Assembly (NCBI GenBank): GCA_014904845.1
Contig: MU119375.1
Span: forward strand, 1 to 64,000
DNA length: 64,000 nucleotides
Direction: 5' to 3'
Origin: Acephala macrosclerotiorum
Taxonomy: Eukaryota > Ascomycota > Leotiomycetes > Helotiales > Mollisiaceae
Shown: positions 1-11,744 of the stretch, one piece after another
Layout of the letters: every line of letters starts with the position of its first letter
Position numbering within the stretch: position 1 is the stretch's first letter
Notes under the pieces: model-generated
The model's database searches: none
The model's input: only the letters and a program-made list of their open reading frames with translations
Told to the model about the DNA's origin: nothing
Translations under genes and position numbers: made by a program

Positions 1-928
1 AATTTAATATTTTAATTATAATATAAATATTAAATATTATTATTATTAAATATATAATAAATTATTTAAAAATTTAAATTAATTTTATTTTTAAATAAAA
101 AATCGATTTTATAAATAAATAAATTTTTAAAAAATATATTAAAATATTTTATTTATAATATAAATTTTTTTTTTCGTTTATAAAATTTATAATAATATAA
201 AAAAAATAAAAAAATATTATATTTTATTATAATAAATTTATAAAATTATTTAAAATAAATTTATTAATAAATAAATTAATAAAAAATTAATTTTATAAAT
301 AATAATTAAAATAATAAATAATTTAATAAAATTATACGAAATTATATTAATATTATTAATTTTTAAAATATATTATTATTATTAATATTTAAAAAAATAA
401 AAAAAATTTATATAATTATTAAAAAAAAAAAAAAATTTATATATTAAATATTAGATTAAAAACGTATTAATAATAAAAAAAAATTTTAATATAAAATTTA
501 TTTTAAATTTATTAATTTTTTTAAACGTACGTATTTAATATAAAAAAAACAATTAAAAAAATTTATATAAATTATTAATAATAAATAAAAAAACGTATAT
601 AATTAAAATATTTTATAAATTAATTAATTTTTATTTGACGATAATTAAATTATATTATAAAAAAAAATTAAAAAAAAATAAATAATATTAATTCGTTAAA
701 ATAAATAATAATAATAATAAAAATTTTAATAATGCGTTTATTATTATTAATAAAAATAAAAATAAAATATTTATAATATTTATAATAAATAAATAAAAAT
801 TAATATAAATTTTTTATTATAATTATAAAAAAAAATTATAATTATTACGTTTAAAATATCGTTTAAAAAATTAATAATTTAATTGTAAATTTTTATTTCA
901 ATTTATTAAATTCGATTTTATTATATAT
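1..928. other. AT-saturated RIPed DNA, no gene
   Basis: Almost pure A/T sequence in which nearly every C is followed by G and nearly every G is preceded by C. No open frame of useful length and no recognisable motif is visible. It is read as old repeat DNA mutated to exhaustion; its element of origin cannot be told. Confidence 0.75.
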
Positions 929-1078
929 TATTAATTATATAAAAAAAAAATTTTATATTTTGTAAATTATTATAATTATTATTATTATTTTTATAAAAAA
1001 TATATAAAAATTAAAAAAATATAATTTTAATTTTAATATAATTTAATATTATACGTAATTATTATTTTAATATTAATA
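929..1078 (-). repeat. LTR of element A (left, 3' LTR)
   Basis: Aligns with 3622-3826 and with both LTRs of element B (4124-4331, 10378-10589). The best part is around 1000-1070, where the B LTR motif ending in CACGTAAC-like sequence appears as TACGTAAT. It is shorter than the right copy, so it carries a small deletion or is misbounded. Confidence 0.5.
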
Positions 1079-3621
1079 ATTCTTTTTTTATATTAAAATA
1101 ATTAATTTTATTAATTTAATTAAATTAAAGTTTTTATTTTTTATTTTTATTATAAATCGTTATTATATAAAACTCGCTAATATTTTAATATAAAAACTAA
1201 AAATTATATAAAAATTATATAATTAAACTTTGTAAATAATATTAATAAATTAACGTATTTTTGAAATTTATTAAAAATTATAAATATTAAAATTAAAAAT
1301 TTTTTTTTTTTAATTTTATAAATTAAACAATTATAATAATATTAAAAACGTAATATAAAAATATTTTTTTATTCTTTTTTTTTTTTTAGTAAATATTTTT
1401 TCTTTTTTTCGATTATTTATATTTTTTTTTATTTTATTTACATTTATTACTTTTAATAATTTTTTCGTATATACGATTATTCGAATTTCGTTAATATAAT
1501 TAAAAAATACGTATATTATTTATATTATCGTTATTATTATTATAATCGTAATCGTAGTCGTTTTAATTTTATAATATTCGTATATTATAATTATTATATT
1601 TTCGAATTTGTATTTTCGTATTAATTACTAATTTTAATTATATATAAATATTTTTATACGTAAAAATAAAATTATATTTTTTTTATATTTTTATAAATAT
1701 TAATAATTTGATTTTTGAGATTATATTTTATTTAATATTTATTTAATAATTTTTATTAGATTTTTTTAAATTAATTTTAATAATTTTTAAAAACGTAATT
1801 TTTTTTTATTCGAATATATATAATTAATAATTTTTTTCGATTTCGAAATAAATTTTTAATATAATAAAAAATATTTTATTATAATATTTTTTTAATAAAT
1901 TAATTTTATAATAATAATCGTAAAAAATTTAAAATTTAATATTAATAATATTATATAATTTTTTATTATATTTTATATTTTCGTTATAAAATTTTATTAA
2001 ATTAATAATTATTTTTAATTAATTAATTTATTAAAAAATTTAAAATTATTATAATTGTTTTTATTTTTATTTTCGTTAAAATTTTTTTTTTTATATTATT
2101 CGATTAATAAATTAATATTATTAATATTGTATTTTTTTAACGTTTAAATAAATTTATTTTATAATTTTATAAAACGTTTTATTAATAAAAATAATATTTA
2201 TACAATTATAAATAAAATATCGAATTTTTTAAATATATTTTAAAAAAATATTTTTTAATTAAATTAATTCGTTATTTTAAATTCGATAAATTAATAAATA
2301 AATAAATTTTTTAATTAAATTTACGAATTATAATATAAATAAAACTTTTTATTTCGTTTAAATTAATTTTTAATTTTTTTTTTAATTTATTTATAATATT
2401 TTTCATTTTTAATAACTTTTTATAAATTAATATTAATACGATTTTCGTTTTTCGATATTTAAATTTTATAACGTTATAAAATTTTTTTTAATTTTTAATT
2501 GAATTTTTATTTTTAAAAATTAAAAACGTATTTTTAATTTAATTTTTAAAAAATTTTTTAAAAACTTTTTAAAGTTTATTATTTTAATATTTTTATAATT
2601 TATAATATTTAAAACGATAAACGATATATTTATTTATTATTTTTTTATTAAAATTTTTTTTCGTAAAATCGAATTTATTTTTTTATTTTTTTTTATATTT
2701 AAATTTTTTTAATACTATTTTAAATTATATAATATTTTTTTTATTAAACGAAAAAAATAAAATATATAATAATTTAACGATCGAATACTTTTATACGTAA
2801 TCGTAAAATTAATTATAAAATTATAATTTAAAGTTTAATTATTATTTATTTATATAAAATTATTAAAATTTTTAAATAACGTAAAAAGTTTTATAAATAA
2901 TTATTTAAAAACGTAAAATTTTTCAAATAATTATTTCGAATAATATAAAATTTTATAAGTTTAAAATAACGTTTTATAAAATGTAATTATAAAATAATAC
3001 GATTTTATACGTATTATAAATCGATTAATTTATAATTGTAAAAAAAGATTTTATTAAAATAAATTTATAAATAAATTTTATAATTTTACGTATTATAAAA
3101 ATAAAAAATTTAATTAAAATAAAATAATTATTTTATTAATCGAATTTTTATAAAATACTCGTAAAATATTTTTAAATCGATAAATTTAATCGAAACGAAC
3201 GAGAATTTAATAAAAAAATCGTCGTAAAACGTAATAAATATAAATTTGAAAAAATTAATAATAATCGTTAAAACGATTTATTTTTAATTGTTCGAATTTT
3301 TAAATTTTTATAATGTTTAATAATCGTTAAAATAATTTATAAAAACGTATATCGATTTTTTTTAAATATATAATAAACGCAATTTAAAATAAACGTATAA
3401 ATTAATAATTATTAAAATAGTTTATTATTAATTATTTAAATTTTTTAAATATTTTTTATATATTTAATAATCGTTAAAACGATTTATCGACGCGTATAAA
3501 TATTTTTTAATATTCTTTCGTAAAAAAATAATTATTAAAACGATTTAATTTTTATAATTTAATTTTTTTTGCGCGATATTTAATTAATTTATAATTAATT
3601 ATAAAATTGATTATTAATTAA

Positions 3622-3826
3622 TATTAATTATATAAAAATACTTATTAATAAATTAAATATAAAAAATAAAAATTTAATTTTATATTTTATAAATTATTAT
3701 AATCGTTATTATTATTTTTATAAAAAGTATATAAAAATTAAAAATTTTAATTTTAATTTTAACGTAATTAAATTAGTTTTAATATAATTTAATATTACAC
3801 GTAATTATTATTTTAATATATATATT
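3622..3826 (-). repeat. LTR of element A (right, 5' LTR)
   Basis: Similar in length and order of motifs to the B LTRs, including the ACACGTAATTA-like core near 3797. All differences from B that I could align are mostly C-to-T or G-to-A. Confidence 0.55.
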
Positions 3827-4118
3827 AAAAATCGTATTTTTAATTCGAAATTAATTAATAAAATTATTAATAATTCGTATAAAAAATTAAAATTAATAAT
3901 TTAAAAATATAATTATAAAAAAAAATATTAAAATTAAAATATATTAATAAATAATATATTATAAATATTATAAAAAAATTAAAATTAAAATAAAAAATTA
4001 AAATTATTATATTAAATAATAAATTAAAAATTTAATAATAATAAAAATTTTTATTTTTATTAATAAATTATTCGTAAATAATAAAATTTTTAATTTTTAA
4101 ATTAAATATAAAATTATT
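3827..4118. other. AT-saturated spacer with an inverted B-like fragment
   Basis: Non-coding saturated DNA. Positions about 4070-4120 read as the reverse complement of element B 5108-5185, so a piece of an older, oppositely oriented copy of the same family is probably present just outside the left end of B. Nothing else is recognisable. Confidence 0.5.
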
Positions 4119-4123
4119 TTAAT
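4119..4123. repeat. Target site duplication of element B, left
   Basis: TTAAT lies directly outside the TGTTG start of the left LTR and is repeated exactly at 10590-10594 outside the right LTR. Five bases is the usual copia target duplication length. Confidence 0.8.
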
Positions 4124-4331
4124 TGTTGATATTACTAGAAATATTTATTACTAGTAATAAACTAGAAACGAAGTAAACAAATAAATTGAATAATTCGTTG
4201 ATTGATTGTAAGTTTTAAATCTAATAAACGCGCAAAAATTGAAAAATATAATTTCAACTCTAATATAAACAGTACTAATTTCGATTTAATCTAGTATTGC
4301 ACGTAACTATTAAACTAATATTGTATTTACA
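4124..4331 (-). repeat. LTR of element B (left, 3' LTR)
   Basis: 208 bp, starts TGTTGAT and ends TTTACA. It differs from the right LTR mainly by C-to-T and G-to-A changes; in the 45 bases around 4270-4315 most non-CpG C and several CpG sites of the right copy are mutated here. Confidence 0.8.
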
Positions 4332-4799
4332 CTAGTAATTTTTTTTTTGTAACAAGAACTAATTTAATTCAATTATTTAAAAGATATTATTATTTTCTTT
4401 TTTTATCGTAGTTTATTAATACGTAAAACTCGTTAATATTTTAATACAAAAATCATATAATTAAACTTTAAAAACAATACTAATAAACTAGTACTATTCT
4501 CGAAGTTCGTCGAAGATTATAAGCGCTGAGATTGAAATAATTTCTTTTTTCTTAGTTTTATAAATCAAACAATCACAAGATTCGAAATACAATGCAAAAA
4601 TTACTTTTTTTTTATTTTTTTTTTCAATGAGTATTTTCTTTAGTTCTTTGTATTGTCTTTGTCGTTTTCTCTTCTTTTAATCCATTTTTTTATTCGAATC
4701 TTAAAGTGATTCGTATTTAGAAACTTTTTCAAAACTTTATTAGATATTGATTTTGTTATAATATTCGTTGAATTATTTTAATCGTTGATTTATCGAATC

Positions 4800-5185
4800 T
4801 CTTGCAATTTTTTGCGTTTATACGATTGATGAAAAATTATAATATCAATTATAAAACGCTTTTTTTTAATCGTTTTTAGTTTGATTAAATACTCGTATAA
4901 CGAATATAAATTTGTATAAACAATTGTCGAGATTTTAAAAAGATCGAATTACTAAATAATCATATTAATAATAAATTCGATTGCAATTACTATATCGATT
5001 TTTTTTATTATACTATATATCTCAAAAATTAAAACGCTTCTAATAACGCGTTTACTTTTAGTAAAATTATAATAAATAAAATTTCTTTTGATTTCGAACT
5101 TTTTATCGTTTAATCAATGTTTATTTATTAGAATAATTTTATATTTAATTTAAAAATTAAAATTTTTATTATTTGTAAATAAACT
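4800..5185 (-). pseudogene. Degenerate RNase H region of element B
   Basis: The stretch corresponds in position and sequence to the RNase H region of element E (about 16900-17200, minus strand), sharing long AT-rich blocks between the RT and the 3' LTR. Multiple stops make it non-functional. Boundaries are approximate; no catalytic residue could be assigned with confidence. Confidence 0.5.
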
Positions 5186-5499
5186 ATTGTAAAAGGAGCA
5201 AAAGATACTCGATTGTGTTTCTAGGATTACAAGATGCCAAATCTCTTATATTCAGAAACAGATCACGTGTCAAACTAGTTTAATGCGAATCGACAATACT
5301 ATTACTCAACTTTATTACACTATCGATAAAAACAAAAAATTTCGTTGTAAACAAATTGAAAGTAATATATTTGAGTTTTTAATTCAAATTTTTAATTTGT
5401 TATTTTAATTTTTTATTTAATGTAATAATATTTTTTTATTGAATTTTAATATTGAATAATAATAAACAAATTGAAAACTATTTTAAATTAATAGATTGT

Positions 5500-6300
5500 A
5501 ATAATATAAATTTTTTTAATTTATTATTTTTAATATTTAATTTGAAAATTAAATAATTTAATATTTATTAATTTAATTTTTTTGTTTTAATCTTTTTATC
5601 GTAATTAAATTGTATTTTTAAATTAAATTAAAACGTATTTATTGAAAATCAATAATATTTCTAGTATTAAAACTTTTTTAGATTTAATTAAAAATTTAAT
5701 TTTATTAAATTCGTTTTTCTCGAGAATAAAAAATTCTTTTTTTACTAGTATAAACGTATCGTCGATTTACATTTTAATAATACTAAAAAATCTTTTAATA
5801 ATCGTAATTAGAAAATAAAAATCGTATATCGACGTAATTATAAACAACTTTTTTTTATAATACTTATAATACGTAATTTATTAATATGTTTTTATTTTCG
5901 CAATTTTATATAAAAATTTCAAAATAATTATAATCGTATTTAATAAATATAAATAGCGAATTTTCTTCGATAAACGTACTAATATAAATCGTTAAAAATT
6001 TATTGTAAATTGAATATAAACTTAAATAATATTACGAAATTATATTTTAATTTTTTTACTTAGAAATTGAATTAAAAAAAGTATTAAAACGACAATTAAT
6101 TATTAATTAATTCTTTGTATTATCGAGAATTGCGTAAAAATCATTTTTTTTTTATTGTTATATTTTTGAATTACTAATTTCGATTTCTTGTAAAAAATAT
6201 CAATAATTTTACTTTTAATCTTATTAATTAATCTCGAATTAAAAATTCGAATTTTAATATACTTATTAAAATCGTATTAAACGAAATTAAAAACTTTTTT
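5500..6300 (-). pseudogene. Degenerate reverse transcriptase of element B
   Basis: On the minus strand the RT catalytic box reads stop-I-D-D-T-F (ATC GAC GAT at 5766-5758). The stop occupies the position where this fungal copia group has Gln, and CAA to TAA is the expected RIP change. The residues that follow (ILVKKEFFILEKNEFNKIKF) match the charged helix seen after the same box in element F (25854-25862). Both catalytic Asp codons are intact, but upstream and downstream frames hold many stops. Role when intact: RNA-templated DNA synthesis in the cytoplasmic virus-like particle. Confidence 0.75.
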
Positions 6301-7611
6301 TACAATTAAATTATCGATTTTCTTTTTTTAAAACGTTTTAAATAATTGTTTAAAAATTGTAATTATATTTTTTTTCATAGTTTTAATAATAATTTTATAT
6401 CGCTTTTTTTTTTATTTGTTATAAAAACTATAAAAATCTTAGTTTTTTCGACGATAATAATAAAAAATTAATTATTGAAATCTTTGTAATTTTTTTTATC
6501 GTTCTTAATAAAATTATAGCGCTTATTTTATTTAGATTTTTTATTACGCTCGTTTTTATTTCGTAATTCTTTTAAACGTTTTTAATCACGTTTTTTAATT
6601 AGTTTTTCGTTTATTTTATTCGATTAAAAAAATAAAAAAGTTTTTTTTTGATTTTTTTAATTATTTTTTTGATCATTAATTCAATTATAAACCTCTAATA
6701 TTTCTTTTTTCATGTAGTAAAACTTGATAATTATTAAATGAAAATTAATCAATTTATAAAATATATCGATTATATATATTTTTTTATCAATTATTAATAG
6801 TTTATATAAATTTTTTTATTCGTTTTTTTTATATTAAATATATATTTTAAATAAAATTGATAAATCTAATATAAACTTCGTATTTAAATCGTTTTTTATT
6901 GAAAGTATATCGTTAATTTGACGTTAAATATATAAACGACGTATTTTTTTAATAATTACTCGAATTGTTTCAATTCTTTTAATAATTAATAACAACGGCG
7001 CGTCGTTACTAGTCATTCTAAAGTATGTCTCAAAAACTAATAACGTAAATACAATATCGTTCGATTTTATCGAATCGTTAATAGTTTTAATTATTATTTG
7101 TAAAATTATATTTTTGTCGATTTGTTTTTCGATTAATTCGTCGTAAATAATCTCATAAACTCGACGTAATAAAATGTAATATTTTTCTACTTTTTTTATA
7201 TTATTATAAATTTCAATAAATATTTCTTTAATTTTAATTACTATTGTTTTAACGTTTTATTGAAATTCTATAAATAAAAAGTTTTTTTTAACGTTGTAAA
7301 TAATATAATTCAATAGTTTTTAATATATATCGATTTAATATATATCGATTTAATATATACGTAGTATATTCTATACTATTTTCGTAAACATATTTTTTAT
7401 AAATCTAATAATTTGAAATACTATAAACGAATTTATTACTTGTAAAACTAATTTTTTATTTAAATATAAAACGTTAATAATAATCGAATAATTAAACTTA
7501 TAATTATTTTACAAAGTAAATTTAAATTTTTCAAATAATTATTTATACATTTAATAATAATAACAATATTTAATAAAATACTAAATATATTTAGTATTTA
7601 TATTATAATTA
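6301..7611 (-). pseudogene. Degenerate integrase region of element B
   Basis: Assigned by position between the gag-pre-integrase motif (7612-7697) and the RT, as expected for copia order. I could not read a clean D,D-35-E series because of frame-breaking changes, so this rests on layout rather than on residues. Confidence 0.45.
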
Positions 7612-7870
7612 ATTCATTAAAAAACTTTTATAAAACGTTGTATCGATAAATAATTAAAACGTTTATATAATTAGTATAATTTTATATTAATAAAATGATT
7701 TCAAATTAAACTTTTTTTTGATTAATACAATAATATTTATAGATAATTTTATTTTTTTACAATAAAAACGATTTTATTTCTTTGAATCAAAATATTTTTT
7801 AGATTGTCGAATTTTATATTTATAGTATTTATATTTTGAATATAAAATAAAAAAAATATATTTATAAAAA
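7612..7870 (-). pseudogene. Protease-to-gag-pre-integrase segment of element B
   Basis: Minus-strand reading gives FINIFFLFYIQNINTINIKF at about 7870-7800, the mutated form of the segment that in this copia group follows the protease and carries a Leu-rich hydrophobic run and a DMD-like turn. A gag-pre-integrase stretch (LYKRFNYLSIQRFIKVF) follows at 7697-7612. It aligns with the F element's LYKYFEYLSIARFARVL segment. His and Cys positions appear as Tyr, as expected for CAT/TGT to TAT changes. Confidence 0.7.
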
Positions 7871-10377
7871 CAACGTAAAAAATAATAATACTTAATAAAA
7901 TATCGACTCGAATAATTCTTTGCAATAAAATAATACTTTTATCAAAGTAAATCTTATAAACTTCGATTGTAAATATATTTAATTGAACGCTAATATCAAA
8001 TTTTTATAATATTATAAATTGCAATTAATCAATAATTGATATTTCGACGATTTTATTATTCGATATAATCTCTTGAAAAACTTTTAAAAAATATCAATTT
8101 TTAAAAATAAAAAATAAATATTAATTCGATTCAAATAATTCAAATTATAATAATAAAATATTAAATATATTTTTTTTGGTAATAATATAACGAGTAAATT
8201 AATCATTTAAAATAATTATTATCTACGTATTATTGATTTTTTTAAACTCGATAAAATAATTTTTATTTTCGTTTTTTATTTCTATATTTATTAGTAATTA
8301 ATCAATTTTTATTATTTAATTATTTTTTGATAAACTTATTATTTTTTCGATTTTAGCGAAAAAACTCTAATAATAAACTATTATAATATTTCGATTTACT
8401 ATATATTGAGTTTACTATTGAAATTTTATATATATTTATTATCGTTTTTTTATCGTATATTTTATTGATCAATATTTCGATTTACTACAAATATAGTATT
8501 TCTTCTAATATAATTCTCTTTGAAATCTATAATTTCTACGATATTTACTTTAAAAGTTTTTTCGATTTTAATATTTTCGATTTTGTATTCAATCGCGTTT
8601 TCTATCTCGTTTTTTATAAATATAATTAATTCAATTTTAATCGAATTCGTTTTTCTTTTAATTTTAAAAAATAAAATCTAAACTATATTATTATATTTCA
8701 CGTGATCGCATTGCAATATCTATTACTAATTGCAATTCAATGTAAATACTTTCAAAAATATTAATAAATTTATAAAAAACAAAATTATACTTTTTAATAT
8801 CTCGATAAACGCTAATAATTTGATTTCGCAAACTATATTTCGTTTAATATTCTAATAATAAATCTAATTAAATTTTTTAAAATTGATCGAAAAATATTTA
8901 TAAATATTTCAATTTAATTTTTATTAGATTAATCGTAATAATTTTTACTAAAATTGTCTTTCTTTATAAAAATATATATAATTAACAATTTTTTTTAATT
9001 TCGAAATAAATTTTTATTATTATTATTAGTGTAATAAAATCGAAATCTCTTTTTAAAAATCTATTGAAATAAAACGCGTTTATACGTTTTATAAAACTAA
9101 TAAAAAATATTTTATTATATTGATTTTAAAATAATTCGATTTTATTACAATAACTACAAAAAATCGATAATTTGCAATTAAAAATATCGTATAATTTTTT
9201 ATTATACTTTTTATTATCAATATAAATCTTTATTAAATCTATAAACAATTTAATAAAAATACTTTATAGATTATTATATTGATTCGATTACTATTAAAAA
9301 AATTACTAATAAATATATTAAGTATTTTATATTACACTAAACAAATTCGTATTTATAAAAAAAATTACAATAAAAAAATATAAAAAGTATTCGTAGAAAT
9401 AATCGTATTTATAATAAAAAAATTCGTATTAATAATTAAAGTCGTAAAAGTAATTATATTCTAATTATTGAATACTAGTATTGAAATACTGTAATTTGTT
9501 AAATTAATCGATTTTATCGAGAAAAAAAAAATTTATTTTTCAATTAATCGACGATTTTTATTTGTATTTATTTATAAAACTCTTTTTATTGAAAAACTTT
9601 TTTTAAATTATTAATAATAAATTTTCTATTTTTCGATATTTAAACTTTGTAAATACGTAAAAAGTCTTATAAACAATATATAAAATTTTTTACAAATAAT
9701 TTTTAAAGTTTTTTTAAAAATATTTTTATAAATTGTAATTAAAATATTTTTTCTTTTATATATTTTAAAGCGATAAAAAATATATTTATTTAATATTATT
9801 TTATTGAAATTTTTATTGTTCGTAAAATCGAAATTTTTTTTTTATTTGTTTTTATTGTAAAAAAATTTAATTTTAAATAAATTTATTATTTTAAAAAATA
9901 ATTGTACAATAAATAATAAAAAAATTAAAAGTTTTAATTCGAATTCGAGTAAATATTATTATTGATATTTATATACTTTTAATCAAATAATAAGTAAAAA
10001 TGTAAAACTTTTTTTAAAAATTCGTTTTTAATATAAATTTAAATAAATTAATATAAATTTAAAATCGTTTTCACGTTTTTTTATTCGTTTTTCGTAAATA
10101 TTATTATTTTGCGTAGTAAACGCAAACTTAAAAAATAAATATAAGTTTGAGATCGCTTTTGTATTGTTTTTTTTAAGTCTTTAATAGTCTCAATACTTTC
10201 GACGCGTTTTTATAAGAGAATTCTTGTAGATTTTCATTTTTTCGAAAATACGTTAATTATTTTAAATACTTTTTTACAAAAAACAAACTATTTAAAAAAT
10301 TTATTTTCTTTTGTAAATTAATCTTTTTTAAATAAAAATTTAATTATTTCGTAGTTAATTAAATAATTACTGATCAA
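7871..10377 (-). pseudogene. Degenerate gag region and 5' leader of element B
   Basis: Lies between the 5' LTR and the protease, where copia gag belongs. Frames are closed by many stops. A segment at 8815-9230 is shared with element A (1705-1990). No zinc-knuckle could be read with confidence. Confidence 0.4.
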
Positions 10378-10589
10378 TATTAATACTACTAGAAATACTT
10401 ATTACTAGTAATAAATTAAAAACGAAATAAATAAATAAATAAATTAAATAATTCGTTGATTAATTGTAAGTTTTAAATCTAGTAAACGCGCAAAAATTGA
10501 AAAATATAATCTCAACTCTAGTGCAAGCGGCGCTAGTCCCGATCTGGCCTAGTACCGCACGTGACTACTAAATTAATATTGTACTCACA
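10378..10589 (-). repeat. LTR of element B (right, 5' LTR), lightly mutated core
   Basis: 212 bp. Positions about 10510-10570 keep many non-CpG C and G residues (for example AGTCCCGATCTGGCCTAG), so this LTR is much less mutated than its left partner. As the 5' LTR of a minus-strand element it would hold the promoter. Confidence 0.8.
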
Positions 10590-10594
10590 TTAAT
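10590..10594. repeat. Target site duplication of element B, right
   Basis: TTAAT, exact partner of 4119-4123, directly after the terminal CA of the right LTR. Confidence 0.8.
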
Positions 10595-11617
10595 AAACGA
10601 AAATAAAAAAAATAATAAAAAATTTAAAATTAAATTTTATTAAAAATAAACGAATTAATAAAAACGTATTAATTTTAAAAATTTATAAAATAATAAAAAA
10701 ATTTAATATAATAATAATTAAATTTATTATAAATATAATTATAAAATAATTCGATTTTTTTTAATATTTAAATAATTATATATATTAATTTATATTTATT
10801 TTATAAATATTTAATTAATTTTATAATAATTATATAAATAAAAAAAATTAATAATTAAAATAATTTAATAAATATTATAATAAAATTAATTTTTAATAAA
10901 ATTTTAAAGAAGTTTTAAAATATAAATAAAAAAATAAATTAAAAAAAAAAAATAATAAAAAATAAATAAATAAAAAAATATTTATTTTTAATATTTAATT
11001 ATATAATTTTTATTTTTTTATTATTTTTATTTATTAAAATTATTTAAATTATTAAAAATCGTATTATAAAAAAAAAAATTTAATATTAAAATAAATATTA
11101 TATAATATTTATATACGATTTAAAATCGTATATAATTAATATTATTTTATTTTTATTTTTAAAATAAAAATTTTATATTTCGAATTTCGTTTTTTAAATA
11201 ATTTTTAATTAATTATAAATTAATAAATATATTAAAATTTAAAATAATATTTTATATACGTTTAATTAATTATTATTAATAATTATTAATATATTTTTAA
11301 TAAAATTATAATTAATAAAAAAATTAATTTCGAATTTTTTATTATTTAATTAATATTTATTTATTAAAATAATTTTATATTTAATTTAAAAATTAAATTA
11401 AAATTTTAATATTATTAATTTATATTTTAATATTTATAATTAAAAAATAAAAATAAATTTTTTTCTTTAATAAACGTATTAATATAAATTATTAAAAAAT
11501 TATTATTAATTATATATAAATTTAAATAATATTTTAAAATTAAATTACAAAAAATAATAAAATTATAATTATTCGTTAATTAATTTTTTAAATTATTAAA
11601 AATTATATTTAATAAAA
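10595..11617 (-). mobile_element. Fragment D: saturated piece of a B-type copia element
   Basis: 11270-11420 aligns with B 5030-5170 and 11450-11617 with B 5930-6150, with the stretch between deleted. The part 10595-11270 is too eroded to align with certainty. It is cut off exactly at 11618 by the left terminal repeat of unit G. No coding capacity. Confidence 0.55.
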
Positions 11618-11744
11618 TATTATATAAAAATTAATAATTAATTAATACGATTTAATTCAATTTAATATAATTTATTAAATTTTATTTTTATATTATAATT
11701 TTATAAAATGAATTATTTTTTATTATATATATTGTTTTTTAATA
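11618..11744 (+). repeat. Terminal direct repeat of unit G, left
   Basis: 127 bp; aligns without gaps to 33121-33247, differences being mainly transitions of the RIP type plus a few others. Confidence 0.7.

Larger units (their letters stand above)
929..3826 (-). mobile_element. Element A: internally deleted, saturated Ty1/copia-like LTR element
   Basis: Two similar terminal segments (about 929-1078 and 3622-3826) bracket 2.5 kb of AT-saturated DNA. The segment after the left LTR (1080-1420) matches element B 4340-4660, and 1500-1990 matches B about 8640-9230, so the pol core of B (roughly 4 kb) is missing. Matches survive in order and orientation despite C-to-T changes. Orientation is taken from B, whose pol is on the minus strand. 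No coding capacity remains. End points are good to perhaps 20 bases because saturation erodes the alignment, and no target duplication could be fixed. Confidence 0.6.
4124..10589 (-). mobile_element. Element B: full-length degenerate Ty1/copia retrotransposon
   Basis: 6,466-bp LTR element with direct LTRs of 208 and 212 bp starting TGTTG (TATTA after mutation) and ending CA, flanked by TTAAT on both sides. The minus strand carries, in copia order, a protease/gag-pre-integrase region (about 7870-7610), an integrase region, a reverse transcriptase with the IDD core at 5766-5758, and an RNase H region near 5170-4800. A T-rich run right after the left LTR is the expected polypurine tract on the minus strand. 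Frames are full of TAA stops produced by RIP, so the copy is dead. It is clearly less mutated than its flanks, so it inserted after they had been RIPed. Family assignment rests on motif spacing and on similarity to the F element's better preserved domains. Confidence 0.85.
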
